A stretch of DNA of 64,000 nucleotides from Akkermansia sp. (GCA_017398355.1 JAFQGD010000049.1:1-64000); one strand, 5' to 3'. Positions 53,438 through 62,580 are shown, counted from the stretch's first letter. Notes: generated from the letters alone by a model not told the origin. Numbers and translations: made by a program.

Positions 53438-54319
53438 TCAGAGAAGGTTAAACGACTTGAGCAAATCTGTGAGTTTGCCTCTCTTTTCCTCCGCCAGCGG
53501 AACCAAGGGAAGACGCACCTCCCAGCTGATATTTCCGCGCAGAGCCAATGCTGCCTTGATGGGGACAGGATTCGTATCCAGAGACATGAGCCCCTTCATC
53601 AAGGGATAATATTTTTTCTGCAGAGCCAGCGCTTTGAATCCGTCCCCGGAGAGGGCGGCGTCTACAAGAGCTTTCATCTCGGCCGGTGCTACATTGGACG
53701 TTACTGAAACGAGGCCTTTTGCCCCGCAAGAGATGAACGGAACGGTGAGCCCATCATCCCCGCTCAATACTGCAAAATCTTCCGGCAGAGCCGCTACGAG
53801 TTGATTGACTCGCTCTACACTACCACCGGCTTCTTTGACGGCTGTAATGGTGGGGCAATCATGAGCCAAGCGAACGACTGTATCAACGGCAATTTCGATG
53901 CCACTGCGGCCGGGAATACTGTATAAGAGAACGGGCAGGGAAGTGCTATTTGCTACTGCTTTGAAGTGGCGGTAGACACCCTCTTGGCTGGGTTTATTGT
54001 AGTAGGGACATACCTGCAGCGTACCGTCTACTCCCATGTCAGCTGCTTCTTTTGTCATTTCTACTGCTTCAACAGTAGAGTTGGAACCAGTGCCGGCGAT
54101 AATTTGACAGCGGCCGGCTGCAAACTCTGCCGTACGGCGAATGACTTCCATGTGCTCATGGTGGCTGAGTGTGGGTGATTCCCCCGTGGTACCCACGGGT
54201 ACAATGCCATCTACTCCTCCGGCTATTTGTGCCTCAACGAGAGCTTGTAATGCATCATAATCAACCTTGTCATCCTTGAATGGTGTGACGATAGCTGTGT
54301 AAAGTCCCTGGTATTTCAT
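53438..54319 (-). CDS. dapA: 4-hydroxy-tetrahydrodipicolinate synthase
   Basis: It condenses pyruvate with aspartate semialdehyde. The 293-residue product is chosen from the ATG at 54319 (MKYQGLYTAIVTPF), because a longer frame from 54361 overlaps the promoter. The signatures are complete: GTTGESPTLSHHEHMEVI, YYNKPSQEGVYRHF (catalytic Tyr), LYSIPGRSGIEI, and the Schiff-base Lys in ITAVKEAGG. First gene of the operon, 13 bases after a -10 box. Confidence 0.96.
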   Translation of the reverse strand: MKYQGLYTAIVTPFKDDKVDYDALQALVEAQIAGGVDGIVPVGTTGESPTLSHHEHMEVIRRTAEFAAGRCQIIAGTGSNSTVEAVEMTKEAADMGVDGTLQVCPYYNKPSQEGVYRHFKAVANSTSLPVLLYSIPGRSGIEIAVDTVVRLAHDCPTITAVKEAGGSVERVNQLVAALPEDFAVLSGDDGLTVPFISCGAKGLVSVTSNVAPAEMKALVDAALSGDGFKALALQKKYYPLMKGLMSLDTNPVPIKAALALRGNISWEVRLPLVPLAEEKRGKLTDLLKSFNLL

Positions 54320-54332
54320 AATCTCGCCCGTC

Positions 54333-54361
54333 ATTCTACCAATTTCATTCGCATATGTCAC
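54333..54361 (-). promoter_or_regulatory. dapA operon promoter, GTGACA-N17-TAGAAT (minus strand)
   Basis: This is a near-consensus pair with ideal spacing. The -10 box ends 13 bases before the dapA ATG. The remaining intergenic DNA to 54483 shows no other clear element. Confidence 0.65.
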
Positions 54362-54483
54362 GCCTTTTTTGCCCCATAACGTGACACTTATGCTGTTGCA
54401 ATAATCTTGAAAGTTTCTCCTTATGCGAGGCTATGAAACCCAAAGTTTGTGCATGGGCTAATTCGGACTGACGAAAAGATGGA

Positions 54484-54512
54484 TTGCAAATGGAGGTGAA
54501 TTGTGCTACTCT
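54484..54512 (+). promoter_or_regulatory. Promoter TTGCAA-N17-TACTCT before the ylbF-like gene
   Basis: The -10 box ends 9 bases before the ATG at 54522. A GGAGG at 54492-54496 sits inside the spacer, too far upstream of this ATG to act on it; it could serve a TTG at 54501 instead. Confidence 0.5.
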
Positions 54513-54521
54513 GAGCGCGTT

Positions 54522-55094
54522 ATGTCGAATACATCTCTTACCCCGGAGCTGGTTGAGCTGACCACGAAATTGGCGAGTGCCTTTGCCGAATCCCAGAAGG
54601 TGGTGGCAGCTAAGGCAAAAATCGGTCTTTTTTATCAAAACGAAGAAGCAACGGATTTGTTCCGCAAAGTGAACGAATATGGTGAGGAGCTGCGCAACAA
54701 GCACATGGCCGGTATGCCGCCATCAGAAGAAGAAATTGCTAAGTTTGACAGTTTGCGCCAAGCTGTGATCGAGAATCCGCTTTGCAATGGTTTTTTGGAG
54801 TCCCGCCAGATGCTGGATGACATGCTGAACACGGTGAATCAGTATCTGTGCTTGGCCATTGAGCGCGGTGCTGCACCTACTGATGAAGAAGTGGCTGAAT
54901 CCTTGAACCAGCAACTCAGCTCCTGCTCTTGTGGTGGTGGCTGCAAAGGCGATGGAAGTTGTGAGAATTGCGATGGAAGCTGCAAGGAAGAAGGGCATGA
55001 GTGCAAGTGTGGTGGACATGGAGAAGGGCATGAGTGCAAGCGTGGTGGACATGGAGAAGGCCATGAATGCAAGTGCGGTGGCCACAAGCATTGA
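54522..55094 (+). CDS. YlbF/YmcA-like protein with a Cys/His-rich metal-binding tail
   Basis: Residues 1-130 are helical and resemble the YlbF/YmcA (Com_YlbF) family: LVELTTKLASAFAESQKVVAAKAKI, FRKVNEYGEELRNK, PSEEEIAKFDSLRQAVIENPLCNGFLESRQMLDDMLNTVNQYL. In Bacillus these proteins act with RNase Y in mRNA processing. Residues about 135-190 form an unusual tail with nine or more Cys and several His, including CSCGGGC, CENC and three 11-residue repeats EGHECKCGGHG, typical of metal binding in the manner of a metallothionein or of zinc/copper storage. ATG 54522 is preferred (190 residues); TTG 54501 is an alternative. The EptA-like gene follows after 14 bases. Confidence 0.75.
   Translation: MSNTSLTPELVELTTKLASAFAESQKVVAAKAKIGLFYQNEEATDLFRKVNEYGEELRNKHMAGMPPSEEEIAKFDSLRQAVIENPLCNGFLESRQMLDDMLNTVNQYLCLAIERGAAPTDEEVAESLNQQLSSCSCGGGCKGDGSCENCDGSCKEEGHECKCGGHGEGHECKRGGHGEGHECKCGGHKH
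54990..55088 (+). repeat. Three tandem 33-bp repeats in the ylbF-like gene
   Basis: The units at 54990, 55023 and 55056 each encode EGHECK(C/R)GGHG. The third is diverged at wobble positions and ends the gene. Confidence 0.9.
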
Positions 55095-55108
55095 ATGAAT
55101 AGTGTTTT

Positions 55109-56932
55109 ATGAACGAGCCGCAGCCAGAACCGCGCCGTTCCAAGCTTTCGTTTTTCAGGAGTCGCACATTGTTCTTTATTCTTTTGCCGGTGTTTCCACT
55201 GGTATCGGTGTATAAGTCTGTTTGTGCGTGGGAAGCTCCGTTTGGCTTGGAGTGGCCGGTGGCTGCGGTTTTATTTACGCTGCTTCTTATAAGCTTGGCA
55301 GTGAGTATGAAGCGAGGTAAAGACTATTTACCTCAAGCTTCTATATTATGGAGTCTTTTGCTTTTTTCTGTGGCGTGTGATTGCGCGTGCAACTTGTATG
55401 CGTTCACGACGCCATGGCAGTTGCCCACATCCATCCTCATGATGATGGGGTGTGTGTGCCTGCTGTGGGTTACATTGCGATGGGGGAGTTTGCTGTTGTG
55501 GACTCCCTTTATTTTCCTTCAGCTTGCTCAGCAGGTGGCGTTTCACCATTATGGTACCAGGCTAAACTCTCTTGTTTTAGCGGAGACAATGGAAGCCTCT
55601 GCAGAAGAGCTGCTTACATACCTGACGCCGTTCAACATGAGTATGGCTGTTGCGGCCTTGTTGGGTACAGCCCTGTTCTTTTTCTGGCTGGGGCGCTTGC
55701 TGCGCAGAACCCATAGTAAATGGTCCTTGCTGAATGCCGGGTTGCTTTTTTGTTTGATGGGCTATTTGGTTGGAGTTGTTCTTCCCCCGCATAAGCGTAA
55801 GCCTGAGTATTTTTGGCCGGCTGTTGAGGCCTATGATTTGTTTTTGGCTTGTTCAGAAGCCTTGTTACACAACCAAGCCACTATTGAGCAGGCAGAAGGC
55901 CTGCCTCTCCCTACGCAAAAAACCTCATCTATGGATATCCTCAAGGGCGGTGAAGGTGTGGTGTTGGTTGTACACATTGGCGAGAGCGTGAGGGCTGATC
56001 GCATGAGCCTCAACGGATACGAGAAAGATACCACTCCTTGGCTGCGAGCTCAACCTAATCTCATCAATTTTCCTCATTGCATTTCTGCAGCTTGCGATAC
56101 ATGCCAAGCTCAGATAGCTATTCTTACCAATGCACGGCGAGATGTTTGGAATAAGCAACCGGAAATGCAACCTACTACCGGATCCGTGTTGGAGCTTTTC
56201 AATGCTCATGGGTTTGATGTTTACTCCTTTTTTGGGCAGCGATGTGGGCAGAAACTTAAATATGACCGCGTTGTGCGAGTTCTGACAAAGTGTTCAAAAG
56301 AGCGTTTTAATGCACCCGGTAGCCCATGGACTTCATTGCCTCAAATCGCCTCTGTGGTGGATTCCAATACTAAAGAGAATATTTTGGTGTTTATTAACAA
56401 TGAAGGTAGCCATACGCCTTTCCATCACTATGACAAGAAGTTCGCACCTTTCCTTCCTTCGGCAACCAATTTCCAGAATCCTGCAGCTCATGCGGAAGAG
56501 GTAAATAATGCCTACGATAACACCGTGCATTATACGGATGAATACATACGCCGTGTGGTGCAAGCTCTCCGAGGCAGACCGTTCATTTACCTTTACATTA
56601 GTGACCACGGAGAGTATCTGGGGCATGATGGCATTTGGGGGAGAGCCGCCCTCGGAGAAAGTAAGTTTAATTATCATAACACAACGGGGTGCCGCGTGGG
56701 CATGTTTGTGTTGACTTCCCCGGAGTTTGAGAAATTGCACCCTCATTTTGTCACCGCCCTCCAGCAGATGCGTGCCAATAGTACGAAGACTGTGGGACAC
56801 GAGCATATCTTCCATACTTTATTGGGCCTTTTTAAAATTTCTACCCCTTATTATGACGCTTCGCTGGATCTTTGCAGTGGTATGATGCAACCGTACAGCG
56901 GCCCTATGCCCGAAAACGATTCTCAGTCTTGA
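55109..56932 (+). CDS. EptA-like phosphoethanolamine transferase (membrane sulfatase-fold enzyme)
   Basis: The 607 residues begin with about five membrane helices (to about 230), followed by a periplasmic alkaline-phosphatase/sulfatase-fold domain. Conserved elements: HIGESVRADRMSLNGYEKDTTP (metal Glu at about 290), the nucleophile region AACDTCQAQIAILT (Thr at about 331), NNEGSHTPFHHYDKKF, YDNTVHYTDEYIRRVV and YISDHGEYLGHDG with metal Asp/His. This matches transferases that move phosphoethanolamine from phosphatidylethanolamine to lipid A or other glycans, which changes surface charge. The actual acceptor is unknown. The gene lies between the ylbF-like gene and rmuC, overlapping the latter by one base. 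Confidence 0.85.
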   Translation: MNEPQPEPRRSKLSFFRSRTLFFILLPVFPLVSVYKSVCAWEAPFGLEWPVAAVLFTLLLISLAVSMKRGKDYLPQASILWSLLLFSVACDCACNLYAFTTPWQLPTSILMMMGCVCLLWVTLRWGSLLLWTPFIFLQLAQQVAFHHYGTRLNSLVLAETMEASAEELLTYLTPFNMSMAVAALLGTALFFFWLGRLLRRTHSKWSLLNAGLLFCLMGYLVGVVLPPHKRKPEYFWPAVEAYDLFLACSEALLHNQATIEQAEGLPLPTQKTSSMDILKGGEGVVLVVHIGESVRADRMSLNGYEKDTTPWLRAQPNLINFPHCISAACDTCQAQIAILTNARRDVWNKQPEMQPTTGSVLELFNAHGFDVYSFFGQRCGQKLKYDRVVRVLTKCSKERFNAPGSPWTSLPQIASVVDSNTKENILVFINNEGSHTPFHHYDKKFAPFLPSATNFQNPAAHAEEVNNAYDNTVHYTDEYIRRVVQALRGRPFIYLYISDHGEYLGHDGIWGRAALGESKFNYHNTTGCRVGMFVLTSPEFEKLHPHFVTALQQMRANSTKTVGHEHIFHTLLGLFKISTPYYDASLDLCSGMMQPYSGPMPENDSQS

Positions 56933-58287
56933 TGAATAATTTCATGAACTTTTCTCCTGATTTGTTGATTGTCGCATCACTTATGGGAGGGCTTGCCATG
57001 GGTGTGTGTGCCGGATTTTTCATTGCCTCCTATCGCGTAAATAGACGGATGTTTGATACCCGGGCTGAATGGGAACGGTGTAAAACTGCCCTTGAGATGG
57101 CTCAGGAGCGCCGTGCAGAAGATGCTGAATCCCTGCGAGATGTGCGCGCACAGCTTAAAGAAACCAATGATGCGTTGACCCTGGCTTGTACAGAAGCTGA
57201 ACGCTATAAAGCAATCTTGCAAAGTGAACAGCAACACCGCGTGACGGAAGCAGCCCGCATCAAAGATATGCAGGAAAAGCATTTTGCTCAATTTTCCTCG
57301 TTGGCAAATAAAATTTTACAAGATAACTCTCAACGCCTCAGTGATAACAATAAGGAAAGCATGGATGGCATCCTGAAGCCCTTGCGTGAGCAATTGGAAC
57401 GTTTGGGAAAAGCGGTGGATGATACCAATACGGCATCGGCTGAGCGCAAAGCCTCGCTGGAAACGGTCATCAAAGGCATGATGGAGAAGACCGATTGCCT
57501 GAGCAAAGATGCCGCAAATTTAGCGCTGGCGCTAAAAGGTGACAGCAAAAAGCAAGGCGATTGGGGGGAGATGGTATTGGAACGCATGCTGGAGGAATCC
57601 GGACTCCGCAAGGGAGAAGAATACTACGTACAACCCACTTACAAGACAGAAGAAGGAAGCCTTGTGCGACCTGATGTCGTTATCCGTTTCCCGGATAAGC
57701 GCTGCGTCATTGTGGATTCTAAGGTGTCTCTTACAGCGTATGCGCAGTATATGGACGCCGAGAACGAGGATGAGCGATTTAACTATCTGAATGCTCATGT
57801 GGCATCTGTAAGAAAGCACATCGATGAGTTGGCGGGGAAGGATTATGCCTCAACAGTAGCGGATACGATTAGCTATGTATTGATGTTCATGCCGAATGAA
57901 GCGTCTTATATGGCTGCAGTGCAGGCGGCACCCTCTCTGCCCATGGATGCCTACAAGCGCAAAATCATTCTCATAAGTCCCACCAATTTGCTTATGGCTT
58001 TGCAATTGGCACACAACCTGTGGCAAAAAGAAATACAAAATCAAAATGTAGCTGCCATTTTTGACCGTGCAACGAAGCTGTATGAGAAGCTTGTCAATGT
58101 GCAGGATAGTTTTGAGAATGTAGGGAAGGCCCTTGCTTCGGCTCAATCCAGCTATGAGTCTGCGCTCAATCAATTCTGTAGTGGGCGTGGCAATTTTGCC
58201 GGTCAGGTACAGAAGCTGCTCAAGATGGGCATTACCCCTCACAAGCAGCTGCAAGTAATGAATGATGATGATGAGCCGATGGGGTGA
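56932..58287 (+). CDS. rmuC: RmuC family protein (DNA recombination limiting)
   Basis: The ATG at 56932 overlaps the last base of the preceding stop codon and gives 451 residues. One N-terminal membrane helix (LLIVASLMGGLAMGVCAGFFIAS) is followed by a coiled coil (about 45-200) and the RmuC domain: GDWGEMVLERMLEESGLRKGEEY, RPDVVIRFPDKRCVIVDSKVSLTAY (nuclease-like Asp...Asp-x-Lys) and MFMPNEASYMAAV, VILISPTNLLMAL-like. RmuC limits inversions at short repeats in E. coli. The biochemical activity is not settled. It converges on rluD with a 6-base gap. Confidence 0.92.
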   Translation: MNNFMNFSPDLLIVASLMGGLAMGVCAGFFIASYRVNRRMFDTRAEWERCKTALEMAQERRAEDAESLRDVRAQLKETNDALTLACTEAERYKAILQSEQQHRVTEAARIKDMQEKHFAQFSSLANKILQDNSQRLSDNNKESMDGILKPLREQLERLGKAVDDTNTASAERKASLETVIKGMMEKTDCLSKDAANLALALKGDSKKQGDWGEMVLERMLEESGLRKGEEYYVQPTYKTEEGSLVRPDVVIRFPDKRCVIVDSKVSLTAYAQYMDAENEDERFNYLNAHVASVRKHIDELAGKDYASTVADTISYVLMFMPNEASYMAAVQAAPSLPMDAYKRKIILISPTNLLMALQLAHNLWQKEIQNQNVAAIFDRATKLYEKLVNVQDSFENVGKALASAQSSYESALNQFCSGRGNFAGQVQKLLKMGITPHKQLQVMNDDDEPMG

Positions 58288-58293
58288 AGCATC

Positions 58294-59241
58294 TTACATC
58301 ATAGACACCGTTGGCTCTTCATCCCACTGCGGCAATTCTGTGCCAATTAACCACGGTGTATATTCCGGCGGTATGGCTGATTCGATGGCGATACGCTGAT
58401 TTTTTGCCGGGTGATTAAAGGCCAATCGCCAAGCGTGCAGCATCAATCTGCCAGGGCGTGCTTTTTGGCGCTGCGGGTGCGCATAGATAGGATCACCAAT
58501 GAGTGGATGGCCCAAATGCAGCATGTGTACGCGTATTTGGTGGGTGCGCCCGGTATGAAGGGTACACATGACGAGGGAGGAATCTGTTGCCGCATCATAC
58601 CGTAGCACCTTGTAATCCGTAATGGCCGGTTTCCCGGAGCCCGGGTTTACTACCGCCATTTTGAGCCGATTGACCGGGTGCCGCCCGATGTTGGTGAAGA
58701 CGGTTCCTTCCGGCTCGCGGGGACATCCTTGTACGGCGGCTAAGTATATTTTTGAGGTGTCTCGATTGGCAAATTGAGTTGTGAGAGACAAGTGCGCCGT
58801 ATCGTTTTTTGCCACCACAATGCAGCCACTCGTGTCTTTGTCCAAACGGTGAACAATGCCGGGGCGTTCCACTCCCCCAATTCCGGATAAATCACCACAA
58901 TGGAACAACACTGCATTAACGAGAGTCCCATCCGGATTCCCGGCTGCGGGGTGTACGACCATGCCACTTTCCTTGTCGATGACAATGACGTCTTTATCCT
59001 CGTATAGCACAGAGATGGGGATATCCTGTGGTTGCGCTTCGGCCGGTTCCGGTTCAGGGATGTTGACCTCTATGGTCATGCCAAACTCAATGGGTGTCTT
59101 GGCTTTGGTTGTTTTACCGTTTACCAAGATATCTCCCGTTTTGATAAGCGCTTGGATACGGGCGCGAGACAAATCCGGCAGTTGACCGGCTAAATACTGG
59201 TCAAGCCTTGTTCCTATGCCGTCTTCTGCAATAATACGCAT
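58294..59241 (-). CDS. rluD: RluA/RluD-family 23S rRNA pseudouridine synthase
   Basis: The 315 residues comprise an N-terminal S4 RNA-binding domain (TRLDQYLAGQLPDLSRARIQALIKTGDILVNG) and a catalytic domain with the signature GIVHRLDKDTSGCIVVAKND, in which the Asp is the catalytic residue, then TGRTHQIRVHMLHLGHPLIGD. The S4 domain and length fit RluD better than RluA or RluC, but the exact rRNA sites are inferred. The gene is the last of hprK-nif3-rluD, starting 2 bases after the nif3 stop. Confidence 0.9.
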   Translation of the reverse strand: MRIIAEDGIGTRLDQYLAGQLPDLSRARIQALIKTGDILVNGKTTKAKTPIEFGMTIEVNIPEPEPAEAQPQDIPISVLYEDKDVIVIDKESGMVVHPAAGNPDGTLVNAVLFHCGDLSGIGGVERPGIVHRLDKDTSGCIVVAKNDTAHLSLTTQFANRDTSKIYLAAVQGCPREPEGTVFTNIGRHPVNRLKMAVVNPGSGKPAITDYKVLRYDAATDSSLVMCTLHTGRTHQIRVHMLHLGHPLIGDPIYAHPQRQKARPGRLMLHAWRLAFNHPAKNQRIAIESAIPPEYTPWLIGTELPQWDEEPTVSMM

Positions 59242-59243
59242 GC

Positions 59244-60002
59244 TTACATGCCGGTGGGGTTATCAATAAATACGGTGGGTAGATCGAATTCTTTTTGCAA
59301 CAGAGCCCCCAACGCTTTTACTCCAAAGGTTTCCGTTGCATAGTGACCGGCAAAAAGAATGTTGATTCCCATGTCTTCTGCGGCATTGCGAACCCAGTGG
59401 TTTTCCTCGCCCGTCAGATAAGTGCTATACCCTTTGGCCTGCATCTGGTAAATTTCCTCTCCACCCCCACCGGAGCAGATGGCGATGCGACCGGCCGGAG
59501 CGTCTGCATCATGTACAATGCCGGTTACGGCGCTGTCGCATATTTGTGCATACTTGGTCTGCAATTCTCCCACTGTACCGGGAAATTCCCCGCTTATTCC
59601 AATCATTGTTCCGTGGTAATCAACTTCCGGTTGGCAGTTTTGTAAGCCTAGGGCGTTTGCAAGCCCGGCGTTATTACCCAGCTCGGGGTGCAAATCCAAA
59701 GGCAAGTGCGCGCTGTAGACTGCTAAATTATGCGCCAGACACGTTACAATTTTCTTTTTAAACCATCCGGTCATGGGGCGTAACCCGCACCAGTATATGC
59801 CGTGGTGCAACAGAAGCATATCAGCTCCGGCGGCAATGGCATCCTCAATCGTCTTTTGTGAGCCATCCACCGCCAATGCAATCTTGCTCACTCGGCCGTC
59901 ATTTTCCACCTGCAGTCCGTTTAATGCCACTGAGGCATCGCGGATTTCTCGGATGCGCAGGGTAGAGTCCAATAATGTCACAATATCTTTCAGTTCTGCC
60001 AT
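59244..60002 (-). CDS. NIF3/YbgI-type dinuclear metal hydrolase-like protein
   Basis: The 252-residue product has the signature metal-binding pattern of the NIF3/DUF34 family: LALAVDGSQKTIEDAI, LLLHHGIYW, YSAHLPLDLHPELGNNAGLA near the middle, YLTGEENHW, and GHYATETFGVKAL at the end. Length fits the short form without an inserted PII-like domain. The family is almost universal but its reaction is not firmly known; GTP cyclohydrolase and metal-handling roles have been proposed. It sits 3 bases after hprK. Confidence 0.9.
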   Translation of the reverse strand: MAELKDIVTLLDSTLRIREIRDASVALNGLQVENDGRVSKIALAVDGSQKTIEDAIAAGADMLLLHHGIYWCGLRPMTGWFKKKIVTCLAHNLAVYSAHLPLDLHPELGNNAGLANALGLQNCQPEVDYHGTMIGISGEFPGTVGELQTKYAQICDSAVTGIVHDADAPAGRIAICSGGGGEEIYQMQAKGYSTYLTGEENHWVRNAAEDMGINILFAGHYATETFGVKALGALLQKEFDLPTVFIDNPTGM

Positions 60003-60005
60003 AAA

Positions 60006-60980
60006 TTAGTCTACGTTGATGTTGTGAGGAGTGCGGTTGCGTATTTCTTGGTGCAGTCGCTTATTGAATTCACCGGCCATGTCATAGCCACTTTCACGGA
60101 GGTATTGGCCGAGAGCAGCCACCTCTACAAGGCGTGTCATATCACGCCCCGGGGCTACGGGTAAGCTAAGGCGCTCCACTTCCACGCCTAAAATGGTGGT
60201 CGTTTTACGTTCCAGCCCCAGGCGTTCCATTTCCGTCATTTCTCCACTGGTGAGGTTGATGATAAGGCTTATTTTTTTCTGCCTGCGGTATGCTTTGAGC
60301 CCGAAAAGGTTTGTGACATTGATGATACCAATGCCGCGTATTTCAATAAAGCCACGGCTGAGAGCAGGGGAAGTTGCAATCAGCTCTCCGCTTATGTTGC
60401 GAATGCGCACCATATCATCTGCAACTAGAGAGGAGCCGCGCTCCACCAAACCTAACGAAATTTCACTCTTGCCAATGCCTCCTTTGCCGGTGATGAGTAC
60501 TCCCACGCCGTGTACGTCTACCATACATGCATGTACGGTAGTGCTGTCCGCAAACTCGTGTTCCAAAATCAGCGTGGCTCGGTTCACCAGCTTCATGGTA
60601 GGAAGTGTGGAGCAGAAGACGGATACGGTATACTCATCTGCAATGCGTATAATATCCTCCGGTATCTCTACTCCATGCGCAAAGACAAGGCAGGGTACTT
60701 CTTTCTGAAAGAGCTGCACTAAGCGGTTGTGTCGTTCTTCTCCTTGCAGCGTGCCCAAATAGGCCATTTCAGCGGCGCCGAATACTTGGATGCGTTCGTG
60801 GGCAAAATAACCAAAGTAGCCGGTAAGAGCCATGCCGGGGCGATTTAATGCCGGTTGGATAATCTTGCGCGACATGCCCAAGGGGCTGTTCATCAGCTGC
60901 AATTCCAGTGTTCGGCGATGGTGTTCATAGAAATGCGCCACTGATATGTGGTCTACTTTGCGTATGATGGGCTCTCTCAT
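60006..60980 (-). CDS. hprK: HPr kinase/phosphorylase
   Basis: The 324-residue product has an N-terminal HprK domain (about 1-130) with LNRPGMALTGYFGYFAHERIQVFG. The kinase domain has the P-loop TGKGGIGKSEISLGLVERG (about 160), the catalytic LVADDMVRI, and the signature ELRGIGIINVTNLFG-like element (IEIRGIGIINVTNLFG). All key residues are present. In Firmicutes it phosphorylates Ser46 of HPr for catabolite control. In PTS-poor Gram-negatives it is often tied to a regulatory HPr. No ptsH or PTS gene is in the window. First gene of the operon. Confidence 0.93.
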   Translation of the reverse strand: MREPIIRKVDHISVAHFYEHHRRTLELQLMNSPLGMSRKIIQPALNRPGMALTGYFGYFAHERIQVFGAAEMAYLGTLQGEERHNRLVQLFQKEVPCLVFAHGVEIPEDIIRIADEYTVSVFCSTLPTMKLVNRATLILEHEFADSTTVHACMVDVHGVGVLITGKGGIGKSEISLGLVERGSSLVADDMVRIRNISGELIATSPALSRGFIEIRGIGIINVTNLFGLKAYRRQKKISLIINLTSGEMTEMERLGLERKTTTILGVEVERLSLPVAPGRDMTRLVEVAALGQYLRESGYDMAGEFNKRLHQEIRNRTPHNINVD

Positions 60981-60988
60981 GCGCGTTC

Positions 60989-61017
60989 ATTTTACACAGT
61001 TCGCTCTTCTCGGTCAA
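60989..61017 (-). promoter_or_regulatory. hprK operon promoter, TTGACC-N17-TAAAAT (minus strand)
   Basis: This is a near-consensus pair with ideal spacing. The -10 box ends 8 bases before the hprK ATG (60980). Confidence 0.65.
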
Positions 61018-61104
61018 GAAAATGAACATGTATGCTCTTGAAATATCTGCCGGTTTCGCCAAATGATGAGTCTCGGAATTTTGCTAGCAGAACCCGGAAG
61101 AATG

Positions 61105-61113
61105 TGATATAAT
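61105..61113 (+). promoter_or_regulatory. asnS promoter, extended -10 TGATATAAT
   Basis: A perfect TATAAT with an upstream TG forms an extended -10 element, which can do without a good -35 box. The leader to the ATG at 61147 is about 27 bases. Confidence 0.6.
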
Positions 61114-61146
61114 GGGGGCACCGCGAACAAGATAATCTTGCAGAGC

Positions 61147-62511
61147 ATGAAACGAACATTGGTAAAACACGCTTTGGCTGCCGATGAGGCACAGGATAGC
61201 ATTATGGTTGAGGGCTGGGTGCGTACCCGCCGAGATTCGAAGGCTTTTTCTTTCTTAGAGGTAAATGATGGCACAAGCCTTGCTTCGATTCAGGTGATTG
61301 TGGATGCGGGGATTCCCGGCTATGAAGACATTGGGCGTATGTCGACTGGTTCCTCTGTACAGATTCGGGGTAAACTCGTCGCCAGTCCGGGGCGTCAGAA
61401 GTGGGAAATCCAAGCGACGGCCGTGGCGTTGGTTGGCGAAGCTCCGGAAAGCTATCCCTTGCAGAAAAAAGGTCACTCTCCTGAATTTCTTCGTACAATT
61501 GCACACTTGCGCCCGCGCACAAATCTCTTTGGCGCGATTTTCCGTACACGTTCGCGCATTGCGGCAGCTGTGCATCGCTTTTTCTTGGAGCGTGATTTTG
61601 TGTGGGTACATACCCCTATCATTACAGCTTCAGATTGTGAGGGAGCAGGGGAGATGTTCCATGTAACAACGCTTGACCCTCTTGCTGAAAATAAGAGCTA
61701 TGATAAAGATTTCTTTGGCAAGGCCGCCAGTTTGACCGTTTCCGGGCAATTGGAAGGTGAGACATTTGCTTGTGCTCTGAGCAATATCTACACATTTGGC
61801 CCTACTTTCCGTGCAGAGAATAGCAATACCTCGCGCCATGCTGCGGAGTTCTGGATGATTGAGCCGGAAATTGCCTTTTGTGATATTTTTGGTGATATGG
61901 ACATTGCGGAGTCTTTCATCAAACATATTGCAGATACTATGTTGGCTGATACCAGTGGAGATTTTGACTTCTTCTGCAAGTTTGTGGATAAGGGATTGCG
62001 TGCACGCTTAGAAGAAGTTAGCTCGAAACCATTCATTCGCTGCTCATACACCGAAGCGATTGATATAATGCTCAAGAGTGGGGAAAAGTTTGAATACCCG
62101 CCATACTGGGGTATGGATATGCAAAGTGAGCACGAGCGCTATCTCACGGAAAAGCATTTCAAATGCCCGGTTATCGTCTATAACTATCCCAAGGAAATCA
62201 AGCCTTTCTACATGCGGCTCAATGATGATGGCAAGACCGTCACTGCCATGGATGTGTTGGTGCCCGGTATTGGTGAAATAATAGGTGGTAGCCAGCGAGA
62301 GGAGCGCCTGGAGGTGTTGGAAGGGAATATCGAACGCTTGGGCATGGACAAGGAAGCTTACTATTGGTACAACGATTTGCGCCGATATGGCACTGTGCCT
62401 CATGCCGGCTTTGGCGTTGGTTTCGAACGTCTCATCATGTTTGTGACGGGAGTTCAGAATATACGCGACGTATTGCCCTATCCTCGAACTCCCCGCAATT
62501 GTGAATTCTGA
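61147..62511 (+). CDS. asnS: Asparaginyl-tRNA synthetase
   Basis: This class IIb synthetase charges tRNA-Asn. The ATG at 61147 gives 454 residues; a TTG at 61138 is in frame but weaker. The N-terminal OB fold binds the anticodon ([22 protein letters not shown]). Motif 2 is [29 protein letters not shown] and motif 3 is [29 protein letters not shown]. The ...[12 protein letters not shown] segment distinguishes AsnRS from AspRS, and no archaeal AspRS hallmark is present. Direct charging of Asn is therefore available without GatCAB for this tRNA. Confidence 0.96.
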   Translation: MKRTLVKHALAADEAQDSIMVEGWVRTRRDSKAFSFLEVNDGTSLASIQVIVDAGIPGYEDIGRMSTGSSVQIRGKLVASPGRQKWEIQATAVALVGEAPESYPLQKKGHSPEFLRTIAHLRPRTNLFGAIFRTRSRIAAAVHRFFLERDFVWVHTPIITASDCEGAGEMFHVTTLDPLAENKSYDKDFFGKAASLTVSGQLEGETFACALSNIYTFGPTFRAENSNTSRHAAEFWMIEPEIAFCDIFGDMDIAESFIKHIADTMLADTSGDFDFFCKFVDKGLRARLEEVSSKPFIRCSYTEAIDIMLKSGEKFEYPPYWGMDMQSEHERYLTEKHFKCPVIVYNYPKEIKPFYMRLNDDGKTVTAMDVLVPGIGEIIGGSQREERLEVLEGNIERLGMDKEAYYWYNDLRRYGTVPHAGFGVGFERLIMFVTGVQNIRDVLPYPRTPRNCEF

Positions 62512-62539
62512 TACAGGAGCACGATCTTTTTGAACATAT

Positions 62540-62571
62540 AGCCCCGGGGGATATCTTATCTCTCCGGGGCT
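62540..62571 (+). terminator. Hairpin between asnS and the phosphopantetheinyl transferase gene
   Basis: An 8-bp G/C-rich stem (AGCCCCGG at 62540-62547 with CCGGGGCT at 62564-62571) lies between convergent genes and could act in both directions. The T-run is weak. Confidence 0.6.
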
Positions 62572-62580
62572 GTTCTTATC

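Noticed and set aside
61147-62511. Aspartyl-tRNA synthetase as an alternative for asnS
   Set aside because: The N-terminal OB fold, the length and the motif 2/3 sequences fit AsnRS, and no bacterial AspRS insertion (GAD domain) is present.
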